64,000 nucleotides of DNA from Shewanella psychropiezotolerans (GCF_007197555.1 NZ_CP041614.1:4704001-4768000), one strand, 5' to 3'; positions 44,090 to 53,013 are shown, numbered from the stretch's first letter. Numbers and translations are program-made. Notes: a model not told the origin generated them from the sequence alone.

Positions 44090-47000
44090 ATGGATTACTC
44101 AAATAGATTCTTTAAGCTTGCACTGTTAAGCTTTTTCTTATCTGCTACGGGGCTATCAGGATTTGATGCGGCCGCAGCCAACGCGACATCTGAGTCGCAA
44201 GATGCGTCGAACTCCCATCGTGTCTTCCCTTCTGTAACACTTCCAGAACCCGCTAACGGTGAACATGCCATAGGTCTACTTGGTACTAAACTTCCTGAAG
44301 TGGCGGCTTGGTACGGTAAAACTCCCGCCCAATTTGCCAAGATGATCAGACAGGACACGAGTGTCTGGCTAGATAAACAAGGGCGAGTTTTCTATGTAGA
44401 GATCGAAGAGCCTAGTCAACAAAGCATGACAGAGCCTTTGATTACACCAGAAACAGCACTTAACCAAGAGCAAACGTTCAAGTTACATAGCAGGCCTGGA
44501 GCGCCCAGAACCATATTGTTAGATTTTGATGGCCACACTACAACAGGCACAGCCTGGAACAACTCCTATGGCACACCTATTGTGTCACCCCCTTACAACC
44601 CCTATGGTGTTCCCGAGACCTTTACACAAGACGAGCTCGATAGAATTTACCTGATGTGGCGACAGGTCGCCGAAGACTTTGCCCCCTTTAATGTCGATGT
44701 CACCACAGAAGATCTCACTGACCCAGATGACCTTGCTGCCGATCCTATAGCCCGTGAAACGTCAGGCGATCAACTGTTCGGCACTCGAGTGGTAATAACT
44801 CAGAACACCTTTTCCAACTGTGGCTGTGGTGGCTTTGCCTACCTCAGAGCATTCGATGATTACGGATCCAATACCAATTACCTAAAACCCGCCTTCGTAT
44901 TTAACTCGAGTGTTGTCGGTGCTGGTGAGGCTATCTCCCATGAAGCAGGTCATAACTTAGGGCTAAGCCATGATGGACAAACAGACGGAACCGGTTATTA
45001 CACAGGCCATGGCTCTGGCGTAACAGGCTGGGCACCGATTATGGGGGTGGGCTATTATCAAGAATTAGTGCAGTGGAGTATGAACACCTATCCACTGGCA
45101 AATCAGCCTCAAAATGATATCTCGGACATTCAATACTATGGTGCCCCTTTGATATCTGATGACCATGTCGATGACATGAGTATCGTCGACGATGTGACAT
45201 CCATGACTGTCACAGATAATGGCGCAACAAACCAACTCGATGCATTTGGTCTTATCCACCTCAGTAGCGATCAAGATATGTTTAAGTTCGATGCGGCGGC
45301 AGGTAGCTTCAGCATCTCAATCAATCCTGACGATGTTAGCCCAAATTTAGACATAGAGGCCAGCCTCTATGACAGCAGCGGAGCCTTACTGCAAACTGAC
45401 AATGTCGCAAATATTCTATCGGCATCACTGGGCGGCAGCTTCGCCAGTGCCGGAACCTACTTCCTGATGATAGATGGTGTAGGTAAGGGGGATCCTCTGG
45501 ATACGGGCTATCCCGATTACGGCAGCTTAGGCCAATATATAATCTCGGCAACGGTTCAAAGCTCATCAAATCTTCAAGGACCAACGGCTAATATCGGCAC
45601 CATAAGTTATTCACCAACTTTTGCACCTACCTCTGTGTCATTTAGTAGTACAGGCTCAACAGACGATGGCGACATTGTGAGTTATGACTGGCTTTTCGGT
45701 GACGAGACTGAAGTCACAACCACAAATCCTGTCGATGATCCTACTCATGAGTACCTAGTCCCAGGGGAATACACTGCCACCTTAACAGTCACCGATAATG
45801 ATGGCTTAAGTGACCAAAACTCTATTGCAGTGTCAGTCCTGAATCGAGCACCAATTGCGGTAATAGCAGGAGATCCACTTACGGGCCAGGCAGCATTGGA
45901 GGTCACATTTGATAGCACAGGCTCAAAAGATGATGATCCCCAAAGCAGTATCAGCTTCAATTGGGACTTTGGTGATGGCGCAAGCTCAACGGAGGCGATG
46001 CCAACACACCTTTATACAGCCGCTGGTGGCTATACCGCAACTCTTACAGTCACCGACAATTTAGGGGCCAGTGATTCAGTTAATATCAATATTAGCGTGG
46101 ATGCACCTCCCTTTATCAACCAAATTGCTTATGGTGAGATATTCACAGCAGGCAATGTTAGCGGCAACTACCAAGACTCGGCCCTCGATAGCGGCTCGAG
46201 TCAGACGATTACGGAACGCCAATCTGGCGGTAAGAAGCAGAACCGATTCAGCTACCTGACCCATACTTGGTTATTTAGCATCACATCGGGCAACTTAGTG
46301 GAATTACATCTGGATGCCAGTATGTCCAGTCCCCCCGATTTACCCACCTTGCCCGACGATCAAATAATACTGTCTTACTCGCTCGACAATGGAGTCTCTT
46401 TCTCCAATTTTGCCACACTTTCAAACAGTGATAATGGCCATTACAGCGCCATGCTGCCTCAAGGTGTCAGCGGAGAAGTAAGAGTAAGCGTAACAGACAG
46501 CGATCAGACTGCGGGAAACAATACCTCATTCGATAGTATTACAGTTTCTAATCTCTATATCCGTTCGGAAACGGATGCAAGTCAAACTAAACCCAATGCA
46601 CCTTCGAATATAGTCACTGGTCCGGTTTCATCTAGCCGAATAGTTCTGAACTGGACTGATAATTCATCAGATGAATCGGCATTTCACATAGAGCGCTCCC
46701 TGAATAACATTGACTGGGCAGCTGCTGGTACCGTTGCTGCCGACACGAGTGGCTACAGTGATACAGGCCTCGCCGCCAACACCGACTACTATCACAGAGT
46801 CTATGCCTCTAATGGCGCCGGTAACTCAAGTATGTCCACCACAGGCATTGCGACTAAGACTCTGGCAGCGAGTGATTTCAATTTAACAGCTACAGGACGT
46901 AAACAGAGAGGGGTAAAACATATAGATATTACCTGGGCTGCCTATCCCCTCATAGATATCTATCTCGATGATATGAACTCACCATACCTATATGGTTCGG

Positions 47001-47137
47001 ACGTAGAAGCTGAACTCACTACCAGCCCTTACGAGTATGATATCAACACAGGTATCAAAGGAGGCACAAGCCATAGGGTTAAGGTATGTAATGCCGACAG
47101 TAATGACTGCTCACAGGAGATTACAGTGCTCTTCTAA
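44090..47137 (+). CDS. Secreted zinc metallopeptidase with PPC, PKD and Fn3 domains
   Basis: A 1015-residue exported enzyme. Signal peptide to about residue 29; propeptide to ~140; catalytic domain with H-E-A-G-H-N-L-G-L-S-H, zinc ligands His284, His288 and His294, and a downstream M-G-V-G-Y-Y (Met-turn). That is the metzincin pattern. A PPC-like domain (D-M-F-K-F-D-A-A-A-G, ~400-480) follows, then two PKD domains, each with T-A-T-L-T-V-T-D-N (~495-665), a beta-sandwich (~670-820), an Fn3 domain with I-V-L-N-W-T-D-N-S-S-D-E-S (~835-920) and a last ~85-residue domain. The modular tail suggests binding to polymers or cell surfaces. Monocistronic. Confidence 0.88.
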   Translation: MDYSNRFFKLALLSFFLSATGLSGFDAAAANATSESQDASNSHRVFPSVTLPEPANGEHAIGLLGTKLPEVAAWYGKTPAQFAKMIRQDTSVWLDKQGRVFYVEIEEPSQQSMTEPLITPETALNQEQTFKLHSRPGAPRTILLDFDGHTTTGTAWNNSYGTPIVSPPYNPYGVPETFTQDELDRIYLMWRQVAEDFAPFNVDVTTEDLTDPDDLAADPIARETSGDQLFGTRVVITQNTFSNCGCGGFAYLRAFDDYGSNTNYLKPAFVFNSSVVGAGEAISHEAGHNLGLSHDGQTDGTGYYTGHGSGVTGWAPIMGVGYYQELVQWSMNTYPLANQPQNDISDIQYYGAPLISDDHVDDMSIVDDVTSMTVTDNGATNQLDAFGLIHLSSDQDMFKFDAAAGSFSISINPDDVSPNLDIEASLYDSSGALLQTDNVANILSASLGGSFASAGTYFLMIDGVGKGDPLDTGYPDYGSLGQYIISATVQSSSNLQGPTANIGTISYSPTFAPTSVSFSSTGSTDDGDIVSYDWLFGDETEVTTTNPVDDPTHEYLVPGEYTATLTVTDNDGLSDQNSIAVSVLNRAPIAVIAGDPLTGQAALEVTFDSTGSKDDDPQSSISFNWDFGDGASSTEAMPTHLYTAAGGYTATLTVTDNLGASDSVNINISVDAPPFINQIAYGEIFTAGNVSGNYQDSALDSGSSQTITERQSGGKKQNRFSYLTHTWLFSITSGNLVELHLDASMSSPPDLPTLPDDQIILSYSLDNGVSFSNFATLSNSDNGHYSAMLPQGVSGEVRVSVTDSDQTAGNNTSFDSITVSNLYIRSETDASQTKPNAPSNIVTGPVSSSRIVLNWTDNSSDESAFHIERSLNNIDWAAAGTVAADTSGYSDTGLAANTDYYHRVYASNGAGNSSMSTTGIATKTLAASDFNLTATGRKQRGVKHIDITWAAYPLIDIYLDDMNSPYLYGSDVEAELTTSPYEYDINTGIKGGTSHRVKVCNADSNDCSQEITVLF

Positions 47138-47255
47138 CCCGATCCAATAAGAGCAGTCATAGTAAACTTTAAGCAAAACATGGCTATAGGCCGCGTTTTT
47201 ATCTCTCTGACTCAGGCTAAGTCACGGGGCTAAACCTTGATTTTAAGCCTCAATA

Positions 47256-47663
47256 TCACAAGGCCTGTAACTCTACCGACTTGGTCTGGGGCATATAACA
47301 TAGACCATCATCGGCGCAGCCCTGAAAGCGCACCTTGACTTTGCCCGCACCCTCGAAGGGAACCCGCACCCTTAATGGCTGACGAAAGACACCCACCTCA
47401 CCAAAATAGGGGTCTTGCTTCTGCTGCGCCGTGACAGAGAATATTGGCTCACCTAAGGTTAATTCGGGTGAAGCGGACTTGAACGACAACCGCTTCTGGT
47501 AGAGATAATACCCGGGAACGGTATCGAAGCTTATGATCAACTCATTTCCGACCACACTTTGACTGTAGGGGAAAGCCTGTTTCACAGGCAGAAACTCCTT
47601 TTGAGTTTGCGCCTGTGCGAACATGCTGGCCATAAAGCAAGATATGATAAATAACAGTCTCAT
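47256..47663 (-). CDS. Stand-alone DsbD-alpha-like periplasmic domain protein
   Basis: A 135-residue protein with a signal peptide (to A-Q-A near residue 19). The mature part matches the N-terminal immunoglobulin-like domain of DsbD: F-L-P-V-K-Q-A-F-P, P-G-Y-Y-L-Y-Q-K-R-L near residue 52, and F-Q-G-C-A-D-D-G-L-C-Y-M-P-Q near residue 115. The last segment carries the two redox Cys of DsbD-alpha, the domain that passes electrons to periplasmic partners. The membrane (beta) and thioredoxin (gamma) domains are absent. Its ATG overlaps the ApbE stop by 4 bp. It is the last gene of the redox cluster. Confidence 0.85.
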   Translation of the reverse strand: MRLLFIISCFMASMFAQAQTQKEFLPVKQAFPYSQSVVGNELIISFDTVPGYYLYQKRLSFKSASPELTLGEPIFSVTAQQKQDPYFGEVGVFRQPLRVRVPFEGAGKVKVRFQGCADDGLCYMPQTKSVELQAL

Positions 47664-48541
47664 GATTGGATAAACTCCGCGTCTTGATGAAGGGTTAACT
47701 TGTCGTCGATAAAGGCAAAACCAATCGAATCAGGGACATCCAGAGTCGGCTTTATGGTTAGTGCCGTACTGTATATTCCCGCCTCTAATGCCGTGTCAGC
47801 GACCACTGTGGATGAGAGCACCTGAGGATGTACCCCGCCTTTGGCTAATATATGTGACGTCTGGCCATCACTGAATTGGTAATGACGTTGATAATGAGCC
47901 GAAGTGGTGAGCGCCTGATTATTCAGGGGCAAAGAGAAGAAAGGTTTTTGGGTGTCTTTAGGGTTGAGCACGGCCACAACAAACGGATTGCCATCAAGCT
48001 TTTGACCAAAGGTGCGAATGTCACCGCCGAAATTAATCAAGGCCCCGGTGACGCCGGCGGCTTTCACTAAATCCACTGCTTGATCGACGCTGTACTCCTT
48101 AATCACCCCGCCTAAGTCAAACCGAGTCTGAGAATGAGTAAAACTGAGATTCATTCCCTCAAGTGACCAGGAATTGAGCCCCATATAGGGCTCAATGCTG
48201 AGGTATAACTCCTCCCGGCTCAGGTCTGGCTGGCAGGCCTTAAGGTATTTAAGGCTACCGATTGTGATGTCGAAGATGCCTTGGGTAGCCTCGCAGTACT
48301 GACGTACCAGCCTTAGAATAGTCCATGTTTCATGATCGAGTTCCACCCTATCACTCCCACGAGAATTAATCTGCCGACTTAGCCAGGAGTCCTTGTCATG
48401 GAAGTTATATTTAGCTTCCAGTCGCCGGGTATTGTCTTCGATAGCCAGAGCCAGAGGCTCGGCTTCATCGGCGAACAAGATAACTTCACAGGGAACCGTC
48501 ATGGCGGTGAAACGATGAACATAAACAAGGTTAGAACTCAT
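47660..48541 (-). CDS. ApbE-family FAD:protein FMN transferase
   Basis: A 293-residue protein with ApbE hallmarks: F-D-L-G-G-V-I-K-E-Y-S-V-D near residue 148, L-I-N-F-G-G-D-I-R, and V-V-A-D-T-A-L-E-A-G-I-Y-S-T-A (Mg/FAD site). Such enzymes attach FMN to Thr or Ser in a D-x-x-[ST]-G-A-[ST] motif. Unusually there is no signal peptide or lipobox at the N-terminus, so this copy may act in the cytoplasm or have an unrecognised start. I chose ATG 48541; a TTG at 48553 is in frame. It overlaps the DUF3570 stop and is coupled to the DsbD-alpha-like gene. Confidence 0.85.
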   Translation of the reverse strand: MSSNLVYVHRFTAMTVPCEVILFADEAEPLALAIEDNTRRLEAKYNFHDKDSWLSRQINSRGSDRVELDHETWTILRLVRQYCEATQGIFDITIGSLKYLKACQPDLSREELYLSIEPYMGLNSWSLEGMNLSFTHSQTRFDLGGVIKEYSVDQAVDLVKAAGVTGALINFGGDIRTFGQKLDGNPFVVAVLNPKDTQKPFFSLPLNNQALTTSAHYQRHYQFSDGQTSHILAKGGVHPQVLSSTVVADTALEAGIYSTALTIKPTLDVPDSIGFAFIDDKLTLHQDAEFIQS

Positions 48542-49781
48542 AGGTTGCCCCAACTACCCACCACTGGCTCTCATAGCCATTACTCCTGTCATAGTAGGCC
48601 GCCAAAGCATTAAGACGCAGTCGCTTAGTCGCCTTTACACTGACACCAAGCTCATAGGCATTGGCATCGAAATCCCCCAGACGCAGATCCGATGTGGCAT
48701 AACCGGTAGCCGCAAATGAAGGGTCGGCGGAATCTGGATCGACAAAGAAGTCTGCCGCAGTCTGAGTGTACCAAAAATATCCCGGAGTCAATGTCAGCCA
48801 ATCCAGCAGTTCGATACTTAATTTGCCGCCAACTTGGTGGGAGGTGACCCCCCAATCATCGGTAAAATACTTGTAACGTGGGCGAATAACCACAGATGAG
48901 CTAAAGCTGTAGAAGGTCTGAATATTAATCCCGCCGGAGAGTCGTTTATCGGGCCGGGTATCCTGACCTAGAAAGACCTCATCGTCCGCTATCACGCCAT
49001 CGTCATCTATGTCTATCTCACGCAACACAGTCAGGTAATGATTGCTCAAATACCCGGACTTGTATCCGGAAAAAAGGGTAAATGTGGCATAAAAGTTTGC
49101 GGTAAAAATCTGAGATAGCCCAAGTTCGATATCACTGTTAAAGATATCTTGCCACTCTTGGGTGTTACCGAAGTTCTCATATTCCTCAAATGCCAAGGTC
49201 TTATCGAGCAGTAAGGAGCCTCCTATGGTATAGGAGCGATTCTTACGACTGTCGGCATAGATGAGCACCTGACCATTGATGCCCATGCTTTCATAATCTT
49301 CCTCCTGAGAGTAGTTAAGGCCTAGGCTCCACTCATCACGCTTCTTGTCTCTGTAAGTCAGGTTAGCGCTGCTAGAGTAGCGGGTATCTTCGAGCTCATA
49401 GGCCTGCACGGCATAGGCATCCCGATAAGGGTCATAACCCGCACGAATCACCTCAGTAGTTTGCCCCTGTGCCAACTGGGTTTTCTTGGCTCGATTGAGC
49501 AAGTCCTGGTTGCCCGATACCGGAGTTGTCGGCCCCCAGGCGGGAGATGCACCCGAAACCGTGTCATAACCCAGCTCTGCGGTCAGGGTCCAATCCAAAC
49601 CGAAGTTTTTCTCAATAGAGAGCAGATTGTCGCCAGCCTTGACCTTATCGCCGTACTCCTCGAAGTTCATATGATGAATCGAAATATGATCCGCCGCCTC
49701 GACCTGAGCCGGGAGGGATAATGCGCCTAAGCCTGAGGCTGCTACGCCGCTTAGGATTGTCAGTGTTAATTTTTTACTCAT
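48531..49781 (-). CDS. DUF3570 protein, predicted outer-membrane beta-barrel
   Basis: A 416-residue protein with a signal peptide (to V-E-A-A near residue 30) and many amphipathic strands alternating with charged turns, ending in ...V-G-A-T-Y-E-F, with the terminal Phe usual for outer-membrane proteins. Residues 73-79 read D-T-V-S-G-A-S, which fits the D-x-x-[ST]-G-A-[ST] flavinylation motif; the following P-A-W-G-P-T-T is less like NqrC. D-I-D-D-D-G-V-I-A-D-D-E is a possible calcium loop. Function unknown. In the family, neighbours are typically DUF4266, ApbE and a thioredoxin, as here. Confidence 0.85.
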   Translation of the reverse strand: MSKKLTLTILSGVAASGLGALSLPAQVEAADHISIHHMNFEEYGDKVKAGDNLLSIEKNFGLDWTLTAELGYDTVSGASPAWGPTTPVSGNQDLLNRAKKTQLAQGQTTEVIRAGYDPYRDAYAVQAYELEDTRYSSSANLTYRDKKRDEWSLGLNYSQEEDYESMGINGQVLIYADSRKNRSYTIGGSLLLDKTLAFEEYENFGNTQEWQDIFNSDIELGLSQIFTANFYATFTLFSGYKSGYLSNHYLTVLREIDIDDDGVIADDEVFLGQDTRPDKRLSGGINIQTFYSFSSSVVIRPRYKYFTDDWGVTSHQVGGKLSIELLDWLTLTPGYFWYTQTAADFFVDPDSADPSFAATGYATSDLRLGDFDANAYELGVSVKATKRLRLNALAAYYDRSNGYESQWWVVGATYEF

Positions 49782-49813
49782 TGGTATTCTTATTTAAGTT
49801 TAAGCCATTGATA

Positions 49814-50500
49814 CTAGTTACAACCACAGCCGCCGCCACCGACGCCACTGCCACCCACAGAACCTTGCTTATAGGAGAAGACTTTCTCCGAGAAGCGGTC
49901 AAACTCAGGCACTACGCCGCCGGGCTTCATCGCCTTCTCGGCCAATGTGCCTTTCTCCCAAGGCTTTACCGGGTCTATCCCCAGCCACTCATCGAGAAAT
50001 GACAACATGGACTCATCATCTTTTGCATCTGCCACCTCAATTTCTGGCATATTCTCGAAGGAGAGAGTAGATGAAAGAGTCGGAGACATAGGCTGCGAAA
50101 TAGTCGGTGAAACACCTGGGCCGAACGAGATATCGTTCGCCAAAACTTCAGGGGCAGATAACAGCAGACTTGGCCGCTTAGGAGCGACTAGCTCGACATT
50201 ACGTCTCAGGCCTGTGATCGCCCCCTGACTGGAATACACGGAAGAGGAGACACTAGTGGACTGATGATAACGACCATTGGCGCTGACCGTCTCTTGTATC
50301 GAGCCTGGTACTGATTCTGGTACAGAGGCCTGCGCAGTTCCTGAGCCAATAGTCTGATTCAGCTTCTTAGTGTTAATTTCAGGCGGATTTTCGCCCTCAC
50401 CCAAGCCACTAAGATCAATATCCAATGTCGCCTTTGCACCGAATGACACGCTCAAGAGAGCGGATATCAGGCTTAACTTACATTTCATTTTTTTCTTCAT
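49814..50500 (-). CDS. DUF4266 protein with extended N-terminus
   Basis: 228 residues from ATG 50500 (ATG 50524 is also in frame). A signal peptide (to G-A-K-A near residue 24) is followed by a ~130-residue Ser/Thr/Pro-rich region of low complexity. The last ~50 residues are DUF4266: V-K-P-W-E-K-G-T-L-A, then G-S-V-G-G-S-G-V-G-G-G-G-C-G-C-N. The usual DUF4266 protein is a lipoprotein of only about 70-100 residues; the long spacer and lack of a lipobox Cys are unusual. The Gly-rich C-x-C tail could bind a metal or form a thiol bond with the thioredoxin partner upstream. DUF3570 follows 33 bp after the stop. Confidence 0.85.
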   Translation of the reverse strand: MKKKMKCKLSLISALLSVSFGAKATLDIDLSGLGEGENPPEINTKKLNQTIGSGTAQASVPESVPGSIQETVSANGRYHQSTSVSSSVYSSQGAITGLRRNVELVAPKRPSLLLSAPEVLANDISFGPGVSPTISQPMSPTLSSTLSFENMPEIEVADAKDDESMLSFLDEWLGIDPVKPWEKGTLAEKAMKPGGVVPEFDRFSEKVFSYKQGSVGGSGVGGGGCGCN

Positions 50501-50520
50501 ATTACTCGTATCTCCGCCCT

Positions 50521-50586
50521 TCATTTAGCCAATCCCAGGGATCTGATATCATCGATTATCACTTGTCTGATGTTATTCATATTGCT
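50521..50586 (-). repeat. Partial duplicate of the tlpA-like gene 3' end
   Basis: Reading the minus strand gives N-M-N-N-I-R-Q-V-I-I-D-D-I-R-S-L-G-L-A-K and a stop, against N-N-I-R-K-V-I-I-E-D-I-R-S-L-D-L-A-E at the end of the thioredoxin gene. The linking sequence GATACGAG-AATATGAA is also duplicated. It has no start and lies just before the DUF4266 ribosome site. Confidence 0.8.
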
Positions 50587-50620
50587 CGTATCTTCATTTT
50601 TCCCTTCATTCGATTATTCA

Positions 50621-51100
50621 TTATTCGGCTAAATCCAGAGACCGAATATCCTCGATGATCACTTTTCGAATATTATTGATAGCGCCGTATCTCACCTTGA
50701 GAACCTTGCCTTTGTAGACGTAATACAAAGCCGGCATACCAGTGGGCTGAAAATCTGCGACCAGCACTTGCTCCGGATCGGCTACCACTCGAAAAGTCAG
50801 ACCTAATTCCCGTTGGAATGCCAGTCCCACGTCGACGTCTTCATCGACATCGACACCGACTATGCTTACTCCGCGCCCGGCTAACTGACGAGACAATATC
50901 TCAACCTCGGGCAGTTCTTCACGGCATGACACGCACCACTGGGCAAAGAAATCTATGATAGTCAGCTCATTGGGGTTCAGACCTAACTCCTGCATCGCCT
51001 TAGATGAAAGCAAGTCTCCCTGTTGATAGCCATACGCCGATGGCGAAAGCGTTGTAAACACTAAAGAAACGATCACGGCCCACCTTTTAAACATAAACAC
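50621..51100 (-). CDS. TlpA/ResA-like exported thioredoxin
   Basis: A 159-residue periplasmic thioredoxin-fold protein. The signal peptide ends at A-Y-G near residue 24. The active site is F-F-A-Q-W-C-V-S-C-R-E-E-L-P near residue 57; C-V-S-C with the following E-E-L-P is the TlpA type. The cis-Pro is in T-G-M-P-A-L-Y-Y-V. It starts the redox cluster; Cys partners in DUF4266 and the DsbD-alpha-like protein make a thiol relay plausible. Its 3' end is partly duplicated downstream. 51101-51220 before it separates it from the Tad operon. Confidence 0.88.
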   Translation of the reverse strand: MFMFKRWAVIVSLVFTTLSPSAYGYQQGDLLSSKAMQELGLNPNELTIIDFFAQWCVSCREELPEVEILSRQLAGRGVSIVGVDVDEDVDVGLAFQRELGLTFRVVADPEQVLVADFQPTGMPALYYVYKGKVLKVRYGAINNIRKVIIEDIRSLDLAE

Positions 51101-51220
51101 CTCTAATAAAACGAATTATTTTCATTCAAGCATTCACAGATATGAATGCGATTCTAGATTCTGATCCTAGTTCCTAATCTCAAGTCCTAAGCCTTAGGTT
51201 CCGATTTAAAACTCCTGGCT

Positions 51221-52438
51221 TTAAGTTTCTATTTCCTCCCGCAATACTAAGCTAGCCTTAGTCTCAGTCTGCAGTGCCTCACGAAAGAAGGCTTCCAGCT
51301 CCTGGGTATTTTGCGCGTCATACACCTTGCCCTTAACACCGGCACACTCCCTGAATTGCTGCAGGCGGCGATCGCTGACTCCGAAGCCGATAAAGCTCAT
51401 CTCGATATGATGTTTATCCTGGATAGCCCGGCACAAGCCTTGTTCAATCAGATCATCCAGATGAAAGCCCTGGTCTGCACCATCGGTGAACAACACCAAA
51501 CGCTGTATCAGTTCTGGCGACTCAACAGGGGGGATCTGCCATTCCTCCTGCCACTGGGGCAGCAAGGTGCGCACGCCCCAGATCAAACCTTGATAGGAGG
51601 AAGTCGTGCCACTGGTGACTAGGGCATCGACCCTCTGTTTCACCAAATCGAGATCTTGCGTCAGGGGCAAGATCGTCACATCCATGCTGCAGGCGTCCAG
51701 CCATTTGCTGGCAAATGTCGTATTAATATTCAGGTTGGCGGCGGGCTCAGCAAGATCGTTCACCGTTGCGGCATAATCCACACTGTATTGGCCATAACTC
51801 AGACCATCGACACAGGTGACCTTGTCCGCAGATTTTGGCATCCAGGGAGCATTGAGCACACCGACTCCAGTCTCGAAGGGCACCAAAGAAAACCTCACCG
51901 CACCGACTTCATCTGCATCTTGCTGTCGAATATCTTCGAGGGCGCCATTGATGATGCGTTTCAACTGAGGTAACTGAGCGGACATGGATCCAGAGATATC
52001 CAACACCAAAGCGAGATCCATGGGTAAGGGCGTCGAGTTGATCACCAAGTGTGAAGTTGCACCAGTATCTGAGGAGAGAGATACATCTGTGCGCGCCGAC
52101 TCTGGAAGCAGCGCCATCATGGTCGGGTTGAAGCGATAACTCGCCTTTATGCTGCAGCGATTTCTGCCGTCGATGGCTATCTGGGCTTCACCATCATGGA
52201 TCACAAAACCGGGACGATAATAATCCAAGATACCCACAAGCAGGGCTTGATCGGCCCGCTGTGAATAACCGCAGGCGAGAGACGCTGCATCCGATGCCTG
52301 ACCGGCCCGGGTCACCGTCAGCAGATACATGGCCAGTAAGATACTGATGGCAATCATCGCCAACATGAAAGGTAAACAGATCACAAACATCAGGGAGATA
52401 TCCCCATGCTGTCTATCGTAACCAAGACGTTTTGTCAT
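51221..52438 (-). CDS. tadG: TadG-like pilus-assembly protein with von Willebrand factor A domain
   Basis: A 405-residue protein. The N-terminal Tad-type membrane helix (D-I-S-L-M-F-V-I-C-L-P-F-M-L-A-M-I-A) is of the kind found in pseudopilins. A vWA domain follows from about residue 140, with the MIDAS motif D-I-S-G-S-M-S and a later D-G-A-D. Such proteins are thought to anchor or regulate the Flp pilus at the cell surface. Its start overlaps the tadF end by about 25 bp. Last gene of the Tad operon. Confidence 0.85.
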   Translation of the reverse strand: MTKRLGYDRQHGDISLMFVICLPFMLAMIAISILLAMYLLTVTRAGQASDAASLACGYSQRADQALLVGILDYYRPGFVIHDGEAQIAIDGRNRCSIKASYRFNPTMMALLPESARTDVSLSSDTGATSHLVINSTPLPMDLALVLDISGSMSAQLPQLKRIINGALEDIRQQDADEVGAVRFSLVPFETGVGVLNAPWMPKSADKVTCVDGLSYGQYSVDYAATVNDLAEPAANLNINTTFASKWLDACSMDVTILPLTQDLDLVKQRVDALVTSGTTSSYQGLIWGVRTLLPQWQEEWQIPPVESPELIQRLVLFTDGADQGFHLDDLIEQGLCRAIQDKHHIEMSFIGFGVSDRRLQQFRECAGVKGKVYDAQNTQELEAFFREALQTETKASLVLREEIET

Positions 52439-53009
52439 AATGCCTCCCTATCATCAAAGAAGAGCTCTTATAATAATCTTGGGTAAAATTGGAAAAATCC
52501 ACGATACCCAGCACGCCATTGACAGATTTAACGTCTGTCAAACACACGGTCACCTGAAACAGCTGAGCATATTTACCTAAGTTGTATCCCTCCACACTGC
52601 CCTTAGGAGATAAGTCGGCGAGACCCGTTAACCCGGTATTGCCCTGACATTTGCTGCCAGATTGAAAACCGTACCACTGCTCGCTATTTTTTTCTCCCAG
52701 GAACTTAAGCTGCTCCAGCTCGATACCGACTTGAGTATTACCGTCACTGCTGATGCCATCCAAGTGGCGCTTAGCTAAGGTCAGTAGATCATCGGCTAGC
52801 TTCTGAGTGATCGCTTGCTTATCTGTCACCCATGGCAGCTTCAAGGGCTCGACACTGACCACAGTCACCAGTGAATAGGACAGGCGGTCCAACTTGGCCT
52901 TAGTCAGCAGAGCATGGTTAATTCTGAACACGAATAGGGCCAGAGCCGCCATCACTAAAATGATCACAGGCAAGGCGATAACGCTGATCCCCTGCTGATA
53001 TTTAGCCAT
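52413..53009 (-). CDS. tadF: TadF-like minor pseudopilin
   Basis: 198 residues from ATG 53009; an in-frame ATG at 53027 overlaps tadE, and AGAGG upstream favours 53009. It starts M-A-K-Y-Q-Q-G-I-S-V-I-A-L-P-V-I-I-L-V-M, a hydrophobic pseudopilin-like helix after a short positive region. The C-terminal part has C-Q-G-N-T-G-L and C-L-T-D. Identified as TadF by position between tadE and tadG and by the helix; sequence conservation in this family is low. Confidence 0.75.
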   Translation of the reverse strand: MAKYQQGISVIALPVIILVMAALALFVFRINHALLTKAKLDRLSYSLVTVVSVEPLKLPWVTDKQAITQKLADDLLTLAKRHLDGISSDGNTQVGIELEQLKFLGEKNSEQWYGFQSGSKCQGNTGLTGLADLSPKGSVEGYNLGKYAQLFQVTVCLTDVKSVNGVLGIVDFSNFTQDYYKSSSLMIGRHYDKTSWLR

Positions 53010-53013
53010 GGAA

